A DNA stretch of 5,221 nt, from contig DATKQI010000196.1 in assembly GCA_035532755.1 (NCBI GenBank), forward strand, positions 1-5,221. The letters run 5' to 3'. Each line of letters opens with the position of its first letter. Within the stretch, counting starts at the first letter, position 1. Positions 1 to 5,221 of this stretch are shown in pieces. The translations under genes were made by a program, and so were the position numbers. Under the pieces are notes generated by a model. It had not been told where the DNA came from. It did no database searches and saw only the letters and a list, made by a program, of their open reading frames with translations. This stretch comes from DATKQI01 sp035532755. Lineage in GTDB: Bacteria; Pseudomonadota; Alphaproteobacteria; Acetobacterales; Acetobacteraceae.

Positions 1-174
1 CACCGTCAGCTCCACAACCCCCAGCGACGCACCCAGGTGACCCCCCGTCACCGATACCGCATCCACAACCTCCGAACGCAGCTCATCCGCAACCACACGC
101 AACTGATCCACCGACAAATTCCGCAAATCCACAGGCGAACGAACGGAGTCCAGGTGGGGGGTCGGGACGGGCAT
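1..174 (-). CDS. dxs: 1-deoxy-D-xylulose-5-phosphate synthase, N-terminal 58 codons (partial at window edge)
   Basis: DXS is the thiamine-diphosphate enzyme that condenses pyruvate with glyceraldehyde 3-phosphate to give 1-deoxy-D-xylulose 5-phosphate, the entry step of the MEP isoprenoid pathway in the cytoplasm. Only the amino end is present. It starts MPVPTPHLDSVRSPVDLRNL and continues through DELRSEVVDAVSVTGGHLGA to LGVVELTV. The TPxLD start, the DLR helix and the VTGGHLGxxLGVVELTV block are the hallmark DXS N-terminus; the His in GGHLG belongs to the active-site region. The ATG at 174-172 lies 3 bases after the ispA stop and has a GGAG ribosome binding site inside the end of ispA, so coupling to ispA is likely. 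Codons 1-10 end in C or G like the neighbouring genes, but codons 11-58 end almost only in G or T (31 G, 15 T, 1 A, 1 C). The remaining roughly 580 residues expected for the family lie outside the window. Confidence 0.93.
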   Translation of the reverse strand, partial: MPVPTPHLDSVRSPVDLRNLSVDQLRVVADELRSEVVDAVSVTGGHLGASLGVVELTV

Positions 175-177
175 CGG

Positions 178-1092
178 TCAGCTCCGGCGTGAGACGGTGA
201 AGGTGGCCAGCGCGCGCAGCAGGGCGGCGGGCGGGCCGAAACTGTCGAGATGCGCGGCCGCCTGCCGGGCCAGCATGTCGGCGTGCGCGCGGGCGCGCTC
301 GACCCCCATCACCGAGACCATCGTGGCCTTGCCGGCGGCGGCATCCTTGCCGGCGGTCTTGCCGGTCTCCTCGGTCGTGCCCTCGGCATCCAGCAGGTCG
401 TCGGCGATCTGGAATGCGCCACCGAGGTCGCGCCCGAAAGCGGCGATCAGGCTGCGCTGCATGTGCGGCGCGCGGCCCAGGATCGCCCCGGCCTCGGCGC
501 TGAACTGGATCAGCCGGCCGGTCTTGAGCGCCTGCAGCCGGGTGATCTCCGGCCCGGTGAGCGTCTCGCCCTCGGCCAGCATGTCGATCATCTGCCCGCC
601 GGCCATGCCGTGCGCGCCGGACGCGGCGGCCAGCGCGGCGACCAGCTCGGCCCGTGCCTCGGGGTCCGAATGGGTGTCGGGCTCGGCCAGCACCTCGAAG
701 GCGCGGGTTTGCAGCGCGTCCCCGGCCAGGATCGCGGTTGCTTCGTCGAAGGCACGGTGGCAGCTCGGCCTGCCGCGGCGCAGATCGTCGTCATCCATCG
801 CCGGCAGGTCGTCATGCACCAGAGAATAGGCGTGCAGCATCTCCACCGCGGCGGCGACGCGCGCGGCGCAGGTGGGGCTGACGGCGAACAGCCCGGCGGT
901 TTCCATCACCAGGAAGGCCCGCATGCGCTTGCCGCCGCCGAGTGCCGCATAGCGCATCGCCTCCACCAGCCGCGCCTCCGCGCCCTGCGGCAGCGGCAGC
1001 AGCACGTCCAGCGCCTGTTCCACCGTCTCGGCCACGCGCCTCAACGCATCGGGAAGGGCAGGGGCGGGTTCGATCATCGCATCGGGCACCAT
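178..1092 (-). CDS. ispA: Farnesyl diphosphate synthase (short-chain trans-polyprenyl diphosphate synthase)
   Basis: The enzyme condenses dimethylallyl/isopentenyl diphosphate units to C15 farnesyl diphosphate, the precursor of undecaprenyl carriers, quinones, hopanoids and carotenoids. The 304-residue product has the family's usual length. Visible motifs are GGGKR (52-56, substrate diphosphate binding), the first Asp-rich motif DDLPAMDDDDLRRGRP (94-109, with the bacterial two-residue insertion), GDAL (124-127), GGQMID (165-170), KTG (190-192), the second Asp-rich motif FQIADDLLD (227-235), and GKTAGKDAAAGKAT near 244-257. Tyr89 sits five residues before the first Asp-rich motif, as in bacterial farnesyl synthases; CrtE-type C20 enzymes usually have a smaller residue there. 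An in-frame ATG exists upstream at 1185, but it would overlap xseB. I chose the ATG at 1092 because GGTGGAG lies 5 bases before it and it starts 2 bases after the xseB TGA. It is the middle gene of xseB-ispA-dxs. The exact product chain length is inferred. Confidence 0.95.
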   Translation of the reverse strand: MVPDAMIEPAPALPDALRRVAETVEQALDVLLPLPQGAEARLVEAMRYAALGGGKRMRAFLVMETAGLFAVSPTCAARVAAAVEMLHAYSLVHDDLPAMDDDDLRRGRPSCHRAFDEATAILAGDALQTRAFEVLAEPDTHSDPEARAELVAALAAASGAHGMAGGQMIDMLAEGETLTGPEITRLQALKTGRLIQFSAEAGAILGRAPHMQRSLIAAFGRDLGGAFQIADDLLDAEGTTEETGKTAGKDAAAGKATMVSVMGVERARAHADMLARQAAAHLDSFGPPAALLRALATFTVSRRS

Positions 1093-1094
1093 GT

Positions 1095-1352
1095 TCACTC
1101 CACCGGCCGCAACGTCTGGGTGCCGTCGCCCTTCTCCACGATCGCCTGGATGCGCGATTCGGCCTCGGCCAGCTTGGCCTCGCAATGGCGCCGCAGCGCG
1201 CTGCCGCGTTCGTAGGCGGTGATCGCGTCCTCCAGCTTCTGCTGGCCGCTCTCCAGCCCGCGCACGATGCGGTCGAGCTCCGCCAGCGCGTCCTCGAAGG
1301 ACAGGCTGGACACCGCATCCGCGGCCGGCTCGGGTCGTTTCGTCTCGGGCAT
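1095..1352 (-). CDS. xseB: Exodeoxyribonuclease VII small subunit
   Basis: XseB is the small, non-catalytic, helical subunit that binds several copies per XseA large subunit to form exonuclease VII, which degrades single-stranded DNA in both directions to oligonucleotides. The 85-residue product has the family length and carries its conserved core SFEDALAELDRIVRGLESGQ (about 18-37), followed by LEDAITAYERGSALRRHCEAKLAEAESRI. An in-frame ATG at 1397 would give 100 residues, but it has a run of G directly against it with no spacer. The ATG at 1352 has AGGGAG six bases upstream and fits the family's length, so I chose it. The gene starts 76 bases after the histidine kinase stop. That gap holds no convincing terminator or promoter, so whether xseB is read from the kinase operon is open. 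It heads the tightly packed xseB-ispA-dxs group; xseA is not in the window. Confidence 0.95.
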   Translation of the reverse strand: MPETKRPEPAADAVSSLSFEDALAELDRIVRGLESGQQKLEDAITAYERGSALRRHCEAKLAEAESRIQAIVEKGDGTQTLRPVE

Positions 1353-1428
1353 GCGCGTCTCCCTGGTCCCGCTACGGTTTCGTAATCCCTTCGCCATCCC
1401 CCGCCAACCCTGCCGGTCGCCGGGGCGG

Positions 1429-2757
1429 CTACAGCGGCAGGCGGATCATCGCCCGCAGCCCGCCCAGGGGGCTGTCCTGCAACAGGATCTCCCCGCCATG
1501 GGCGCGGACGATATCGCGCGCGATCGTCAGCCCGAGCCCGGTGCCGCCCGCCGCACCGCTCTCGAACGGGCGGAACACGCTCTCCCGCCGCTCGGGCGGG
1601 ATGCCGGGGCCGTCGTCATCGACCGTGAGCTGCACCCGGCTGCCCTGCAGGCTCATCCCCAGGGCGACACGGTGGGCATGGCGGCGGGCGTTGTCGATCA
1701 GGTTGGTCAATGCCCGGCGCATGGCATCGGGGCGCAGCGGCACGGTCAGCTCCGGGATGGGGGGCAGGTCGATCGCCGCCCCCGCGCGCCGCGCGCCCGC
1801 GGCGACCTCCTCCAGCATCGCGGCGATGTTCACCGGCTGCGCCTGTTCCGCCCCCTCGCCGCGGGCGAAGGCCAGATAGCCGCCGATCATCCGGTCCATG
1901 TCCTCCACGTCCGCGGTCATCTCCGCCACATCCTCCGCAAGCTCCGGATGCGGCGGCAGCATGGCGATCGCGAGCCGCAGCCGGGTCAGCGGCGTGCGCA
2001 GATCGTGCGAAACGCCCGCCAGCATCTCCGTGCGCTGGGCGAGGAAGCGGCGGATGCGCTCCTGCATCCGGTTGAAGGCGGTGGCGGCCTGGCGCACCTC
2101 GATCGCGCCCTCGGGCTTGATCGGGCCGCGATCCCGCCCCATGCCGAACGCCTCCGCCGCGGCGGCGAGGCGGCGGATGGCGCGCACCTGGTTGCGCATG
2201 AACAGTGCGGCGATGCCGAACAGCAGCAGCGCGGTGCCGACCAGCCAGACCAGGAACAGCCAGATGGACCCTGCATAGAGCCGCTTGCGCGGGGCGAGGA
2301 TGCGCACCACCGCATCGGGCAACTGCACGCGCATGACGACCGAGTGCGGGTGGCTGATCCAGTCCATCTGGAACGGCCGCCGCACCTTCTGGCGCAGTGC
2401 GGCCGCCAGGTCGTCATCCATCGGGCCGATCACGTTGACGGTGCGCCGGTTCGGCAGGATCGCACCCGGCTCGATCGCGATCCGCAGCTCGAACTGCTTC
2501 CAGGCGGTGCGCAGGATGCGCCGCCGGCTCGTCGGATCGGGGTGGTTGTGCAGCATCTCCAGCGTGAACTCGACCTCGCCCGCGATCGAGGCGGCGAAGC
2601 GACGGGAGACGACGCCGAGATGGCTGCCGTAGAAGATCTGCAAGGCCACCGCCTCCAGCAGTACCAGCGGCAGCAGGATGATCAGCAGGCTGCGCCCCAG
2701 AAGGCTGCGCGGCAGCACCCGCCGTATCCACCGTTCGGGCAGCCGCCGGTCGGCCAT
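1429..2757 (-). CDS. EnvZ-like two-component sensor histidine kinase
   Basis: This inner-membrane kinase should autophosphorylate on histidine in response to an unidentified signal and pass the phosphate to the response regulator encoded 4 bases upstream. The 442-residue product begins with a basic cytoplasmic tail. It continues with a first membrane helix (about 19-41), a periplasmic sensor of about 120 residues (42-162), a second membrane helix (about 163-187) and a HAMP linker (about 187-240). The dimerisation/phosphoacceptor segment carries SHDLRTPLTRLRL with His251, closely resembling the EnvZ H-box. The ATPase domain shows the N-box NLIDNARRH (352-360), DDDGPGIP (380-387), FRPFE (395-399) and GTGLGL (405-410). 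All catalytic boxes look intact. The start ATG has GGGAG nine bases upstream, at the end of the regulator gene, so the pair is probably translationally coupled. The sensor domain has no motif I can tie to a ligand, so the stimulus is unknown. Confidence 0.93.
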   Translation of the reverse strand: MADRRLPERWIRRVLPRSLLGRSLLIILLPLVLLEAVALQIFYGSHLGVVSRRFAASIAGEVEFTLEMLHNHPDPTSRRRILRTAWKQFELRIAIEPGAILPNRRTVNVIGPMDDDLAAALRQKVRRPFQMDWISHPHSVVMRVQLPDAVVRILAPRKRLYAGSIWLFLVWLVGTALLLFGIAALFMRNQVRAIRRLAAAAEAFGMGRDRGPIKPEGAIEVRQAATAFNRMQERIRRFLAQRTEMLAGVSHDLRTPLTRLRLAIAMLPPHPELAEDVAEMTADVEDMDRMIGGYLAFARGEGAEQAQPVNIAAMLEEVAAGARRAGAAIDLPPIPELTVPLRPDAMRRALTNLIDNARRHAHRVALGMSLQGSRVQLTVDDDGPGIPPERRESVFRPFESGAAGGTGLGLTIARDIVRAHGGEILLQDSPLGGLRAMIRLPL

Positions 2758-2761
2758 ATCG

Positions 2762-3457
2762 CTACACTCCCGGCCTCAGCACATAGCCGCGGCCGCGGAT
2801 CGTGTGCAGGAAGCGCGGCTCGCGCGGGTCCGTCTCGATCTTCCGGCGCAGCCGTGTCACCTGCACGTCGATCGCCCGTTCCCCCAGCTCGTCCATCCCC
2901 AGCGCCTGGGCGATCTCCTCGCGGGAGAGCACCTCGTTGGGTTTGCGGGCCAGCGCGCCCAGCAGCGCGGCCTCCCCGCCGGTCAGCCGCACCGGGCCGG
3001 CCGGCGTGCGCAGCTCCCCCCGCGCCGGATCGAACTCGGCCGGCCCGAGACGCACGGGGGCGGCGGCCATTGCCGGCGCGGTCCGGGCGCGGCGCAGCAG
3101 GGCGCGGATGCGCAGGACGAGTTCGCGCGGCTCGAACGGCTTGGCCAGATAATCGTCCGCCCCGGCCTCGAAGCCCGCGATCCGGTCCTCGGGCGCGCCG
3201 CGCGCGGTCAACAGCAGTACCGGCAACGCCGCGTCATGGCCCCGGCGCAGGAATTCCACCAGCTCAAGCCCGGATTCGCCCGGCATCATCACATCGAGCA
3301 CCACCAGATCGGGGCTGAGAAAGCCGAGCTTCTCGCGCGCCGCCGCGGCATGCTCGGCGACCGTCACCCGGAAACCCTGTTCCAGCAGGTAGCGCGACAG
3401 CAGCGCCCGCAGCCGCGAATCGTCATCCACGACCAGGATATGCGCGTCCTCGACCAT
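2762..3457 (-). CDS. OmpR/PhoB-class response regulator (PetR-like)
   Basis: This is a cytoplasmic DNA-binding regulator that is probably activated by phosphotransfer from the adjacent EnvZ-like kinase. The 231-residue product has a receiver domain (about 5-122) with the acidic pocket Asp11/Asp12, the phosphoacceptor Asp55 in VVLDVMMPGESG, Thr84 in LLLTARG and Lys106 in YLAKPFEP. A short Ala/Pro-rich linker leads to an OmpR-type winged helix (about 136-228), with the recognition-helix region RAIDVQVTRLRRKIE and the wing FLHTIRGRGYVL. The start ATG has GGGGAG four bases upstream. That site abuts a 105-base palindromic repeat, so the promoter must lie inside or beyond the repeat. The upstream neighbour is a MarR-family gene. 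A MarR gene followed by an OmpR-type regulator recalls petP-petR, described in Rhodobacter capsulatus as needed for cytochrome bc1 gene expression. That link is inferred from order and family, and targets here are unknown. Confidence 0.93.
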   Translation of the reverse strand: MVEDAHILVVDDDSRLRALLSRYLLEQGFRVTVAEHAAAAREKLGFLSPDLVVLDVMMPGESGLELVEFLRRGHDAALPVLLLTARGAPEDRIAGFEAGADDYLAKPFEPRELVLRIRALLRRARTAPAMAAAPVRLGPAEFDPARGELRTPAGPVRLTGGEAALLGALARKPNEVLSREEIAQALGMDELGERAIDVQVTRLRRKIETDPREPRFLHTIRGRGYVLRPGV

Positions 3458-3467
3458 CCGGCTCCCC

Positions 3468-3572
3468 TAGAGCATGTTCGCTTCAAGCGAACCTGCTCCA
3501 ACTCATATTTCACGAGCATTTTCATCGGCTTGGAATCGCTGCGCGATTTCCATTTGAGCCGATGATGCTCTA
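3468..3572. repeat. Palindromic intergenic element with two hairpins (REP/RIME- or MITE-like)
   Basis: The 105-base segment is bounded by a perfect 8-base inverted repeat, TAGAGCAT at 3468-3475 and ATGCTCTA at 3565-3572. It contains two hairpins, each closed by GAGCA and TGCTC. The first (3470-3498) has the perfect palindrome GTTCGCTTCAAGCGAAC at 3476-3492. The second (3514-3570) pairs TCATCGGCT (3522-3530) with AGCCGATGA (3557-3565), then TGGAATCGC (3531-3539) with GCGATTTCCA (3543-3552) apart from one bulged T. It holds no plausible gene. It begins 4 bases after the marR stop and ends directly before the response regulator's ribosome binding site. The TA at both tips could reflect target duplication, but that is not provable from one copy. 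Such compact palindromic units occur in many copies in alphaproteobacterial genomes; copy number here is unknown. There is no T-tract, so it is not a standard intrinsic terminator. Confidence 0.75.
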
Positions 3573-3576
3573 ACGC

Positions 3577-4149
3577 TCAGGCCGAGCGCGCGTGCGGCTC
3601 CCGCGCCGGCGGTTCGGCGCAGGCAAGAAGGCTGCGCCCGGCCTGGGCGGCCGCCTGGCCGGTCAGCGCGCGCAGCACCTTGCGGAACCCCTCGACCGCC
3701 GCGCCCCCCGCCTCCCGATAGGCGGCGGTGAGCAGTTCGCGCTGGCGGTCGAACAATTGCCGCTCCAGCGCGGCACCTGCCGGCGTGAGCGTCAGCAGCC
3801 GCTGCCGCCGGTCGGCGCGGCCGGCGCTTTGCGCCACGTAGCCCCGCTCCATCAGCACCGACAGCACCCGGGCGAGGCTCTGCTTGGTGATCCGCAGGAT
3901 ACCGAGCAGTTCGCTGACCGTGATGGCGGGGTTGCGGCCGATGAAATGCAGCGCGCGATGATGTGCCCGGCCGAGCCCCAGCTCCTCCAGCCGCGCATCG
4001 GCCGCACCGGTGAAATCCCGATAGGCGAAGAACAGCAGATCCTGTGCGGCGCGGATTTCCTCCTCGCGCAGGAACAGCAGGCTGGCGCCGGCCGCCATGG
4101 AGGTCGGTCTCGCTTCGAGCGGACCAGGTGCGCCCTTCGGATCGGGCAT
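3577..4149 (-). CDS. MarR-family transcriptional regulator (PetP-like)
   Basis: This is a probable dimeric winged-helix DNA-binding regulator of about 190 residues. With the chosen start, the N-terminal helix region LLFLREEEIRAAQDLLFFAYRDF is followed by LGLGRAHHRALHFIGRNPAITVSELLGIL, the recognition helix RITKQSLARVLSVLMERGYV, and the wing SAGRADRRQRLLTLTPAG, then C-terminal dimerisation helices. The gene diverges from the aminotransferase and lies directly upstream of the response regulator/kinase pair, with only a palindromic element between them. This MarR-then-OmpR order resembles petP-petR of alphaproteobacteria, which suggests joint action with the response regulator; no ligand or target can be read from the sequence. 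The start is uncertain. The GGAGG at 4164-4160 is only 1 base from the first ATG (4158) but 10 bases from the ATG at 4149, so I prefer 4149. A third in-frame ATG at 4098 lacks a clear ribosome binding site. Confidence 0.9.
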   Translation of the reverse strand: MPDPKGAPGPLEARPTSMAAGASLLFLREEEIRAAQDLLFFAYRDFTGAADARLEELGLGRAHHRALHFIGRNPAITVSELLGILRITKQSLARVLSVLMERGYVAQSAGRADRRQRLLTLTPAGAALERQLFDRQRELLTAAYREAGGAAVEGFRKVLRALTGQAAAQAGRSLLACAEPPAREPHARSA

Positions 4150-4159
4150 GGCTGGCATT

Positions 4160-4164
4160 CCTCC
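4160..4164 (-). promoter_or_regulatory. Ribosome binding site that decides the marR start
   Basis: A GGAGG reads leftward here. It leaves a 1-base spacer to the ATG at 4158 and a 10-base spacer to the ATG at 4149. Only the second spacing is workable, so the shorter MarR product of 190 residues is preferred. Confidence 0.6.
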
Positions 4165-4181
4165 GGCTTACGGCAGCTTCG

Positions 4182-4208
4182 TTGACTTAATAGCAATGCC
4201 ATTATACC
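4182..4208 (+). promoter_or_regulatory. Possible promoter for the aminotransferase gene
   Basis: TTGACT at 4182-4187 matches five of six -35 consensus bases. The best -10 candidate is TATACC at 4203-4208, a four-of-six match with a short 15-base spacer. It would overlap the stronger marR -10 box on the other strand, so binding of polymerase, or of MarR, at one would affect the other. The assignment is tentative because of the spacer length and imperfect -10. Confidence 0.35.
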
Positions 4209-4230
4209 GTCAGCCTTGCAATAGAAACAA
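4201..4230 (-). promoter_or_regulatory. Putative sigma-70-type promoter for the marR gene
   Basis: On the minus strand there is a perfect TATAAT at 4206-4201. A weak -35 match, TTGTTT at 4230-4225, lies 18 bases upstream. The region is clearly richer in A and T than the surrounding genes. Transcription from it would start near 4194, giving a leader of about 45 bases that contains the GGAGG site. The box also lies within the opposing aminotransferase promoter region, so the two promoters would overlap. The -10 is convincing; the -35 is marginal. Confidence 0.55.
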
Positions 4231-4249
4231 TCTTGCGGAAACACGATCC

Positions 4250-5149
4250 ATGGCGCTTGTTCCTTTCGACGACCGGGATGGCACGATCTGGCAGGACGGC
4301 GTGCTGGTTCCCTGGCGGGATGCCAAGCTGCATCTTCTCTCGCACGGTCTGCACTACGCCTCCGCCGTGTTCGAGGGGGAGCGCGCGTATGCCGGCAACA
4401 TCTTCCGCCTGCGCACCCACACCGACCGGCTGATCAATTCCGGCCGCATCCTCGGGTTCGAAATTCCCTACTCGGCCGACGAGATCGACGCCGCGTGCCG
4501 GCAGGTCCTGGCCGCGAACGGGCTGATCGATGCCTATGTGCGCCCGATCGCATGGCGCGGGGCGGAGCAGCTTTCGGTCTCGGCGCAGCAGACGAAGATC
4601 CATCTGGCGATCGCGACCTGGGCGTGGCCCAACCTGTTCGGCGCGGACCGGATGAAGGGCGTGCGGCTCGGCATGGCCGCGTGGAAGCGCCCGCACCCTG
4701 AAACCGCCCCCACCGCATCGAAGGCGGCGGGGCTGTACATGATCGGCACGCTGTCCAAGCACGCGGCCGAGGCCGCCGGGTTCGACGACGCGCTGATGCT
4801 GGACTGGCGCGGGCAGGTATCCGAAGCGACCGGCGCCAACGTGTTCTTCGTGCTCGACGGCGAACTGCACACCCCCACGCCCGACTGCTTCCTGGACGGC
4901 ATCACCCGGCGCACCGTGATGGCGCTGGCCCGCAAGCGGCAGATGAAGGTGGTGGAGCGCGCGATCGGCCTTGACGAGATCGGCCGCGCGAGCGAGGTGT
5001 TCCTCGCCGGCACGGCAGCCGAGGTGACGCCGGTGCGCCAGATCGCCGAGCATGCCTACACTCCGGGCCGGATCACCGAAACGCTGCTGAAGGATTACGA
5101 CGCGCTGGTGCGCCTGCCGCCGGAAGAGGTGGCGAAGCTGGCAGCTTAA
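4250..5149 (+). CDS. ilvE: Branched-chain amino acid aminotransferase (PLP fold type IV)
   Basis: The enzyme is a cytoplasmic pyridoxal-phosphate aminotransferase expected to interconvert leucine, isoleucine and valine with their 2-oxo acids, using glutamate/2-oxoglutarate as partner. The 299-residue product is close to the length of E. coli IlvE. Visible signatures are SHGLHYASAVFEGERAY (31-47), YVRPIAW with Arg98 (96-102), SKAAGLYMIG with the presumed PLP-binding Lys158, SEATGANVF (191-199) with Glu192, DGITRR (216-221) and GTAAEVTPVR (254-263). The order matches IlvE rather than D-amino-acid transaminase or aminodeoxychorismate lyase, though class IV substrate range cannot be settled by eye. 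The reading frame is open back to 4097, but that part overlaps marR and the promoter region. The ATG at 4250 begins the conserved part, with only a weak GGAA site upstream. The gene is divergent from marR. Its TAA stop overlaps the stop of a probable convergent gene. Confidence 0.92.
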   Translation: MALVPFDDRDGTIWQDGVLVPWRDAKLHLLSHGLHYASAVFEGERAYAGNIFRLRTHTDRLINSGRILGFEIPYSADEIDAACRQVLAANGLIDAYVRPIAWRGAEQLSVSAQQTKIHLAIATWAWPNLFGADRMKGVRLGMAAWKRPHPETAPTASKAAGLYMIGTLSKHAAEAAGFDDALMLDWRGQVSEATGANVFFVLDGELHTPTPDCFLDGITRRTVMALARKRQMKVVERAIGLDEIGRASEVFLAGTAAEVTPVRQIAEHAYTPGRITETLLKDYDALVRLPPEEVAKLAA

Positions 5150-5221
5150 CCCCAGCGCGCGGTGGCGGCATCATCGCCGGCGGCGGCGGCCACCCAGGCC
5201 GCTTCGCCGCCGGCGAAATGC
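5146..5221 (-). CDS. Probable C-terminal end of an unidentified gene (partial at window edge)
   Basis: A minus-strand reading frame enters from the right edge and ends at TAA (5148-5146), giving the last 24 residues HFAGGEAAWVAAAAGDDAATARWG. Of these 24 codons, 19 end in G or C and two encode Trp, which fits coding use in this genome. The alternative would be a gene-free gap on the right. Its stop shares bases with the aminotransferase TAA, so the two genes would converge tail to tail with no room for a terminator between them. The fragment is too short and Ala-rich to assign a family. It may also be a chance open stretch in GC-rich DNA. Confidence 0.4.
   Translation of the reverse strand, partial: HFAGGEAAWVAAAAGDDAATARWG

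Noticed and set aside
1093..1185. An upstream ATG at 1185 that would lengthen IspA by 31 residues
   Set aside because: The extension overlaps xseB in another frame and has non-conserved composition, while the ATG at 1092 has a well-spaced GGTGGAG.
250..1215. A 321-codon plus-strand open frame opposite ispA and xseB
   Set aside because: It is antisense to two confidently identified genes and has no recognisable motif or ribosome binding site, so it is explained by high-GC codon use.
1353..1428. A possible terminator between the kinase and xseB
   Set aside because: Small GC-rich inverted stretches such as CCGGCGACCGG are present, but no long stem and no T-tract follow. I could not support a terminator or a promoter here.
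1219..3318. A 699-codon open frame on the plus strand opposite the kinase and regulator genes
   Set aside because: It lies antisense to two genes with complete domain signatures, is rich in Arg, Pro, Ala, Gln and His of low complexity, and shows no family motif. It is the usual long shadow frame of GC-rich coding DNA.
3468..3572. The palindromic element as a rho-independent terminator for marR
   Set aside because: The hairpins are long, but no U-rich tract follows either one in the direction of marR transcription.
4097..4249. An N-terminal extension of the aminotransferase back to the ATG at 4097
   Set aside because: The extra 51 residues overlap the marR coding region and the promoter gap and match no part of the IlvE family. 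The conserved protein begins at 4250.
4202..5053. A 283-codon minus-strand open frame opposite the aminotransferase
   Set aside because: It is antisense to a complete class IV aminotransferase and has the His/Arg/Gly-rich composition of shadow frames.

Overview
The window is ordinary chromosomal DNA from a high-GC bacterium, most likely an alphaproteobacterium. Supporting points are the strong preference for G or C at third codon positions, the xseB-ispA-dxs order, an EnvZ-type kinase with the SHDLRTPLTRLRL H-box, and a MarR regulator next to an OmpR-type regulator as in alphaproteobacterial petP-petR loci. I cannot separate Rhodospirillales/Acetobacteraceae from Sphingomonadales on this evidence. 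There are no rRNA or tRNA genes, transposase genes, phage genes or CRISPR arrays.

Six genes run leftward on the minus strand. In reading order they are a MarR-family regulator (stop at 3577), an OmpR-class response regulator (2762-3457), an EnvZ-like histidine kinase (1429-2757), xseB (1095-1352), ispA (178-1092) and the first 58 codons of dxs (1-174, cut by the window edge). One gene runs rightward: a branched-chain amino acid aminotransferase (4250-5149), divergent from marR. At the right edge, a likely minus-strand gene contributes only its last 24 codons and overlaps the aminotransferase stop codon.

Two functional blocks are clear. xseB-ispA-dxs has gaps of only 2 and 3 bases and looks translationally coupled. 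It joins the small subunit of exonuclease VII to two early isoprenoid enzymes: DXS makes deoxyxylulose 5-phosphate for the MEP pathway, and IspA condenses the resulting C5 units to farnesyl diphosphate. The second block is a response regulator and kinase, 4 bases apart, forming one two-component system, with the MarR gene immediately upstream. The MarR gene and the aminotransferase share a 100-base AT-richer divergent promoter region that holds a perfect TATAAT box facing marR.

Two sequence features are not explained by the genes. A 105-base palindromic element (3468-3572) fills almost the whole gap between marR and the response regulator, ending just before the latter's ribosome binding site. 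In the visible part of dxs, third-position base use changes abruptly at codon 11 from C/G to G/T. I see no evidence for a previously undescribed multi-gene system here.
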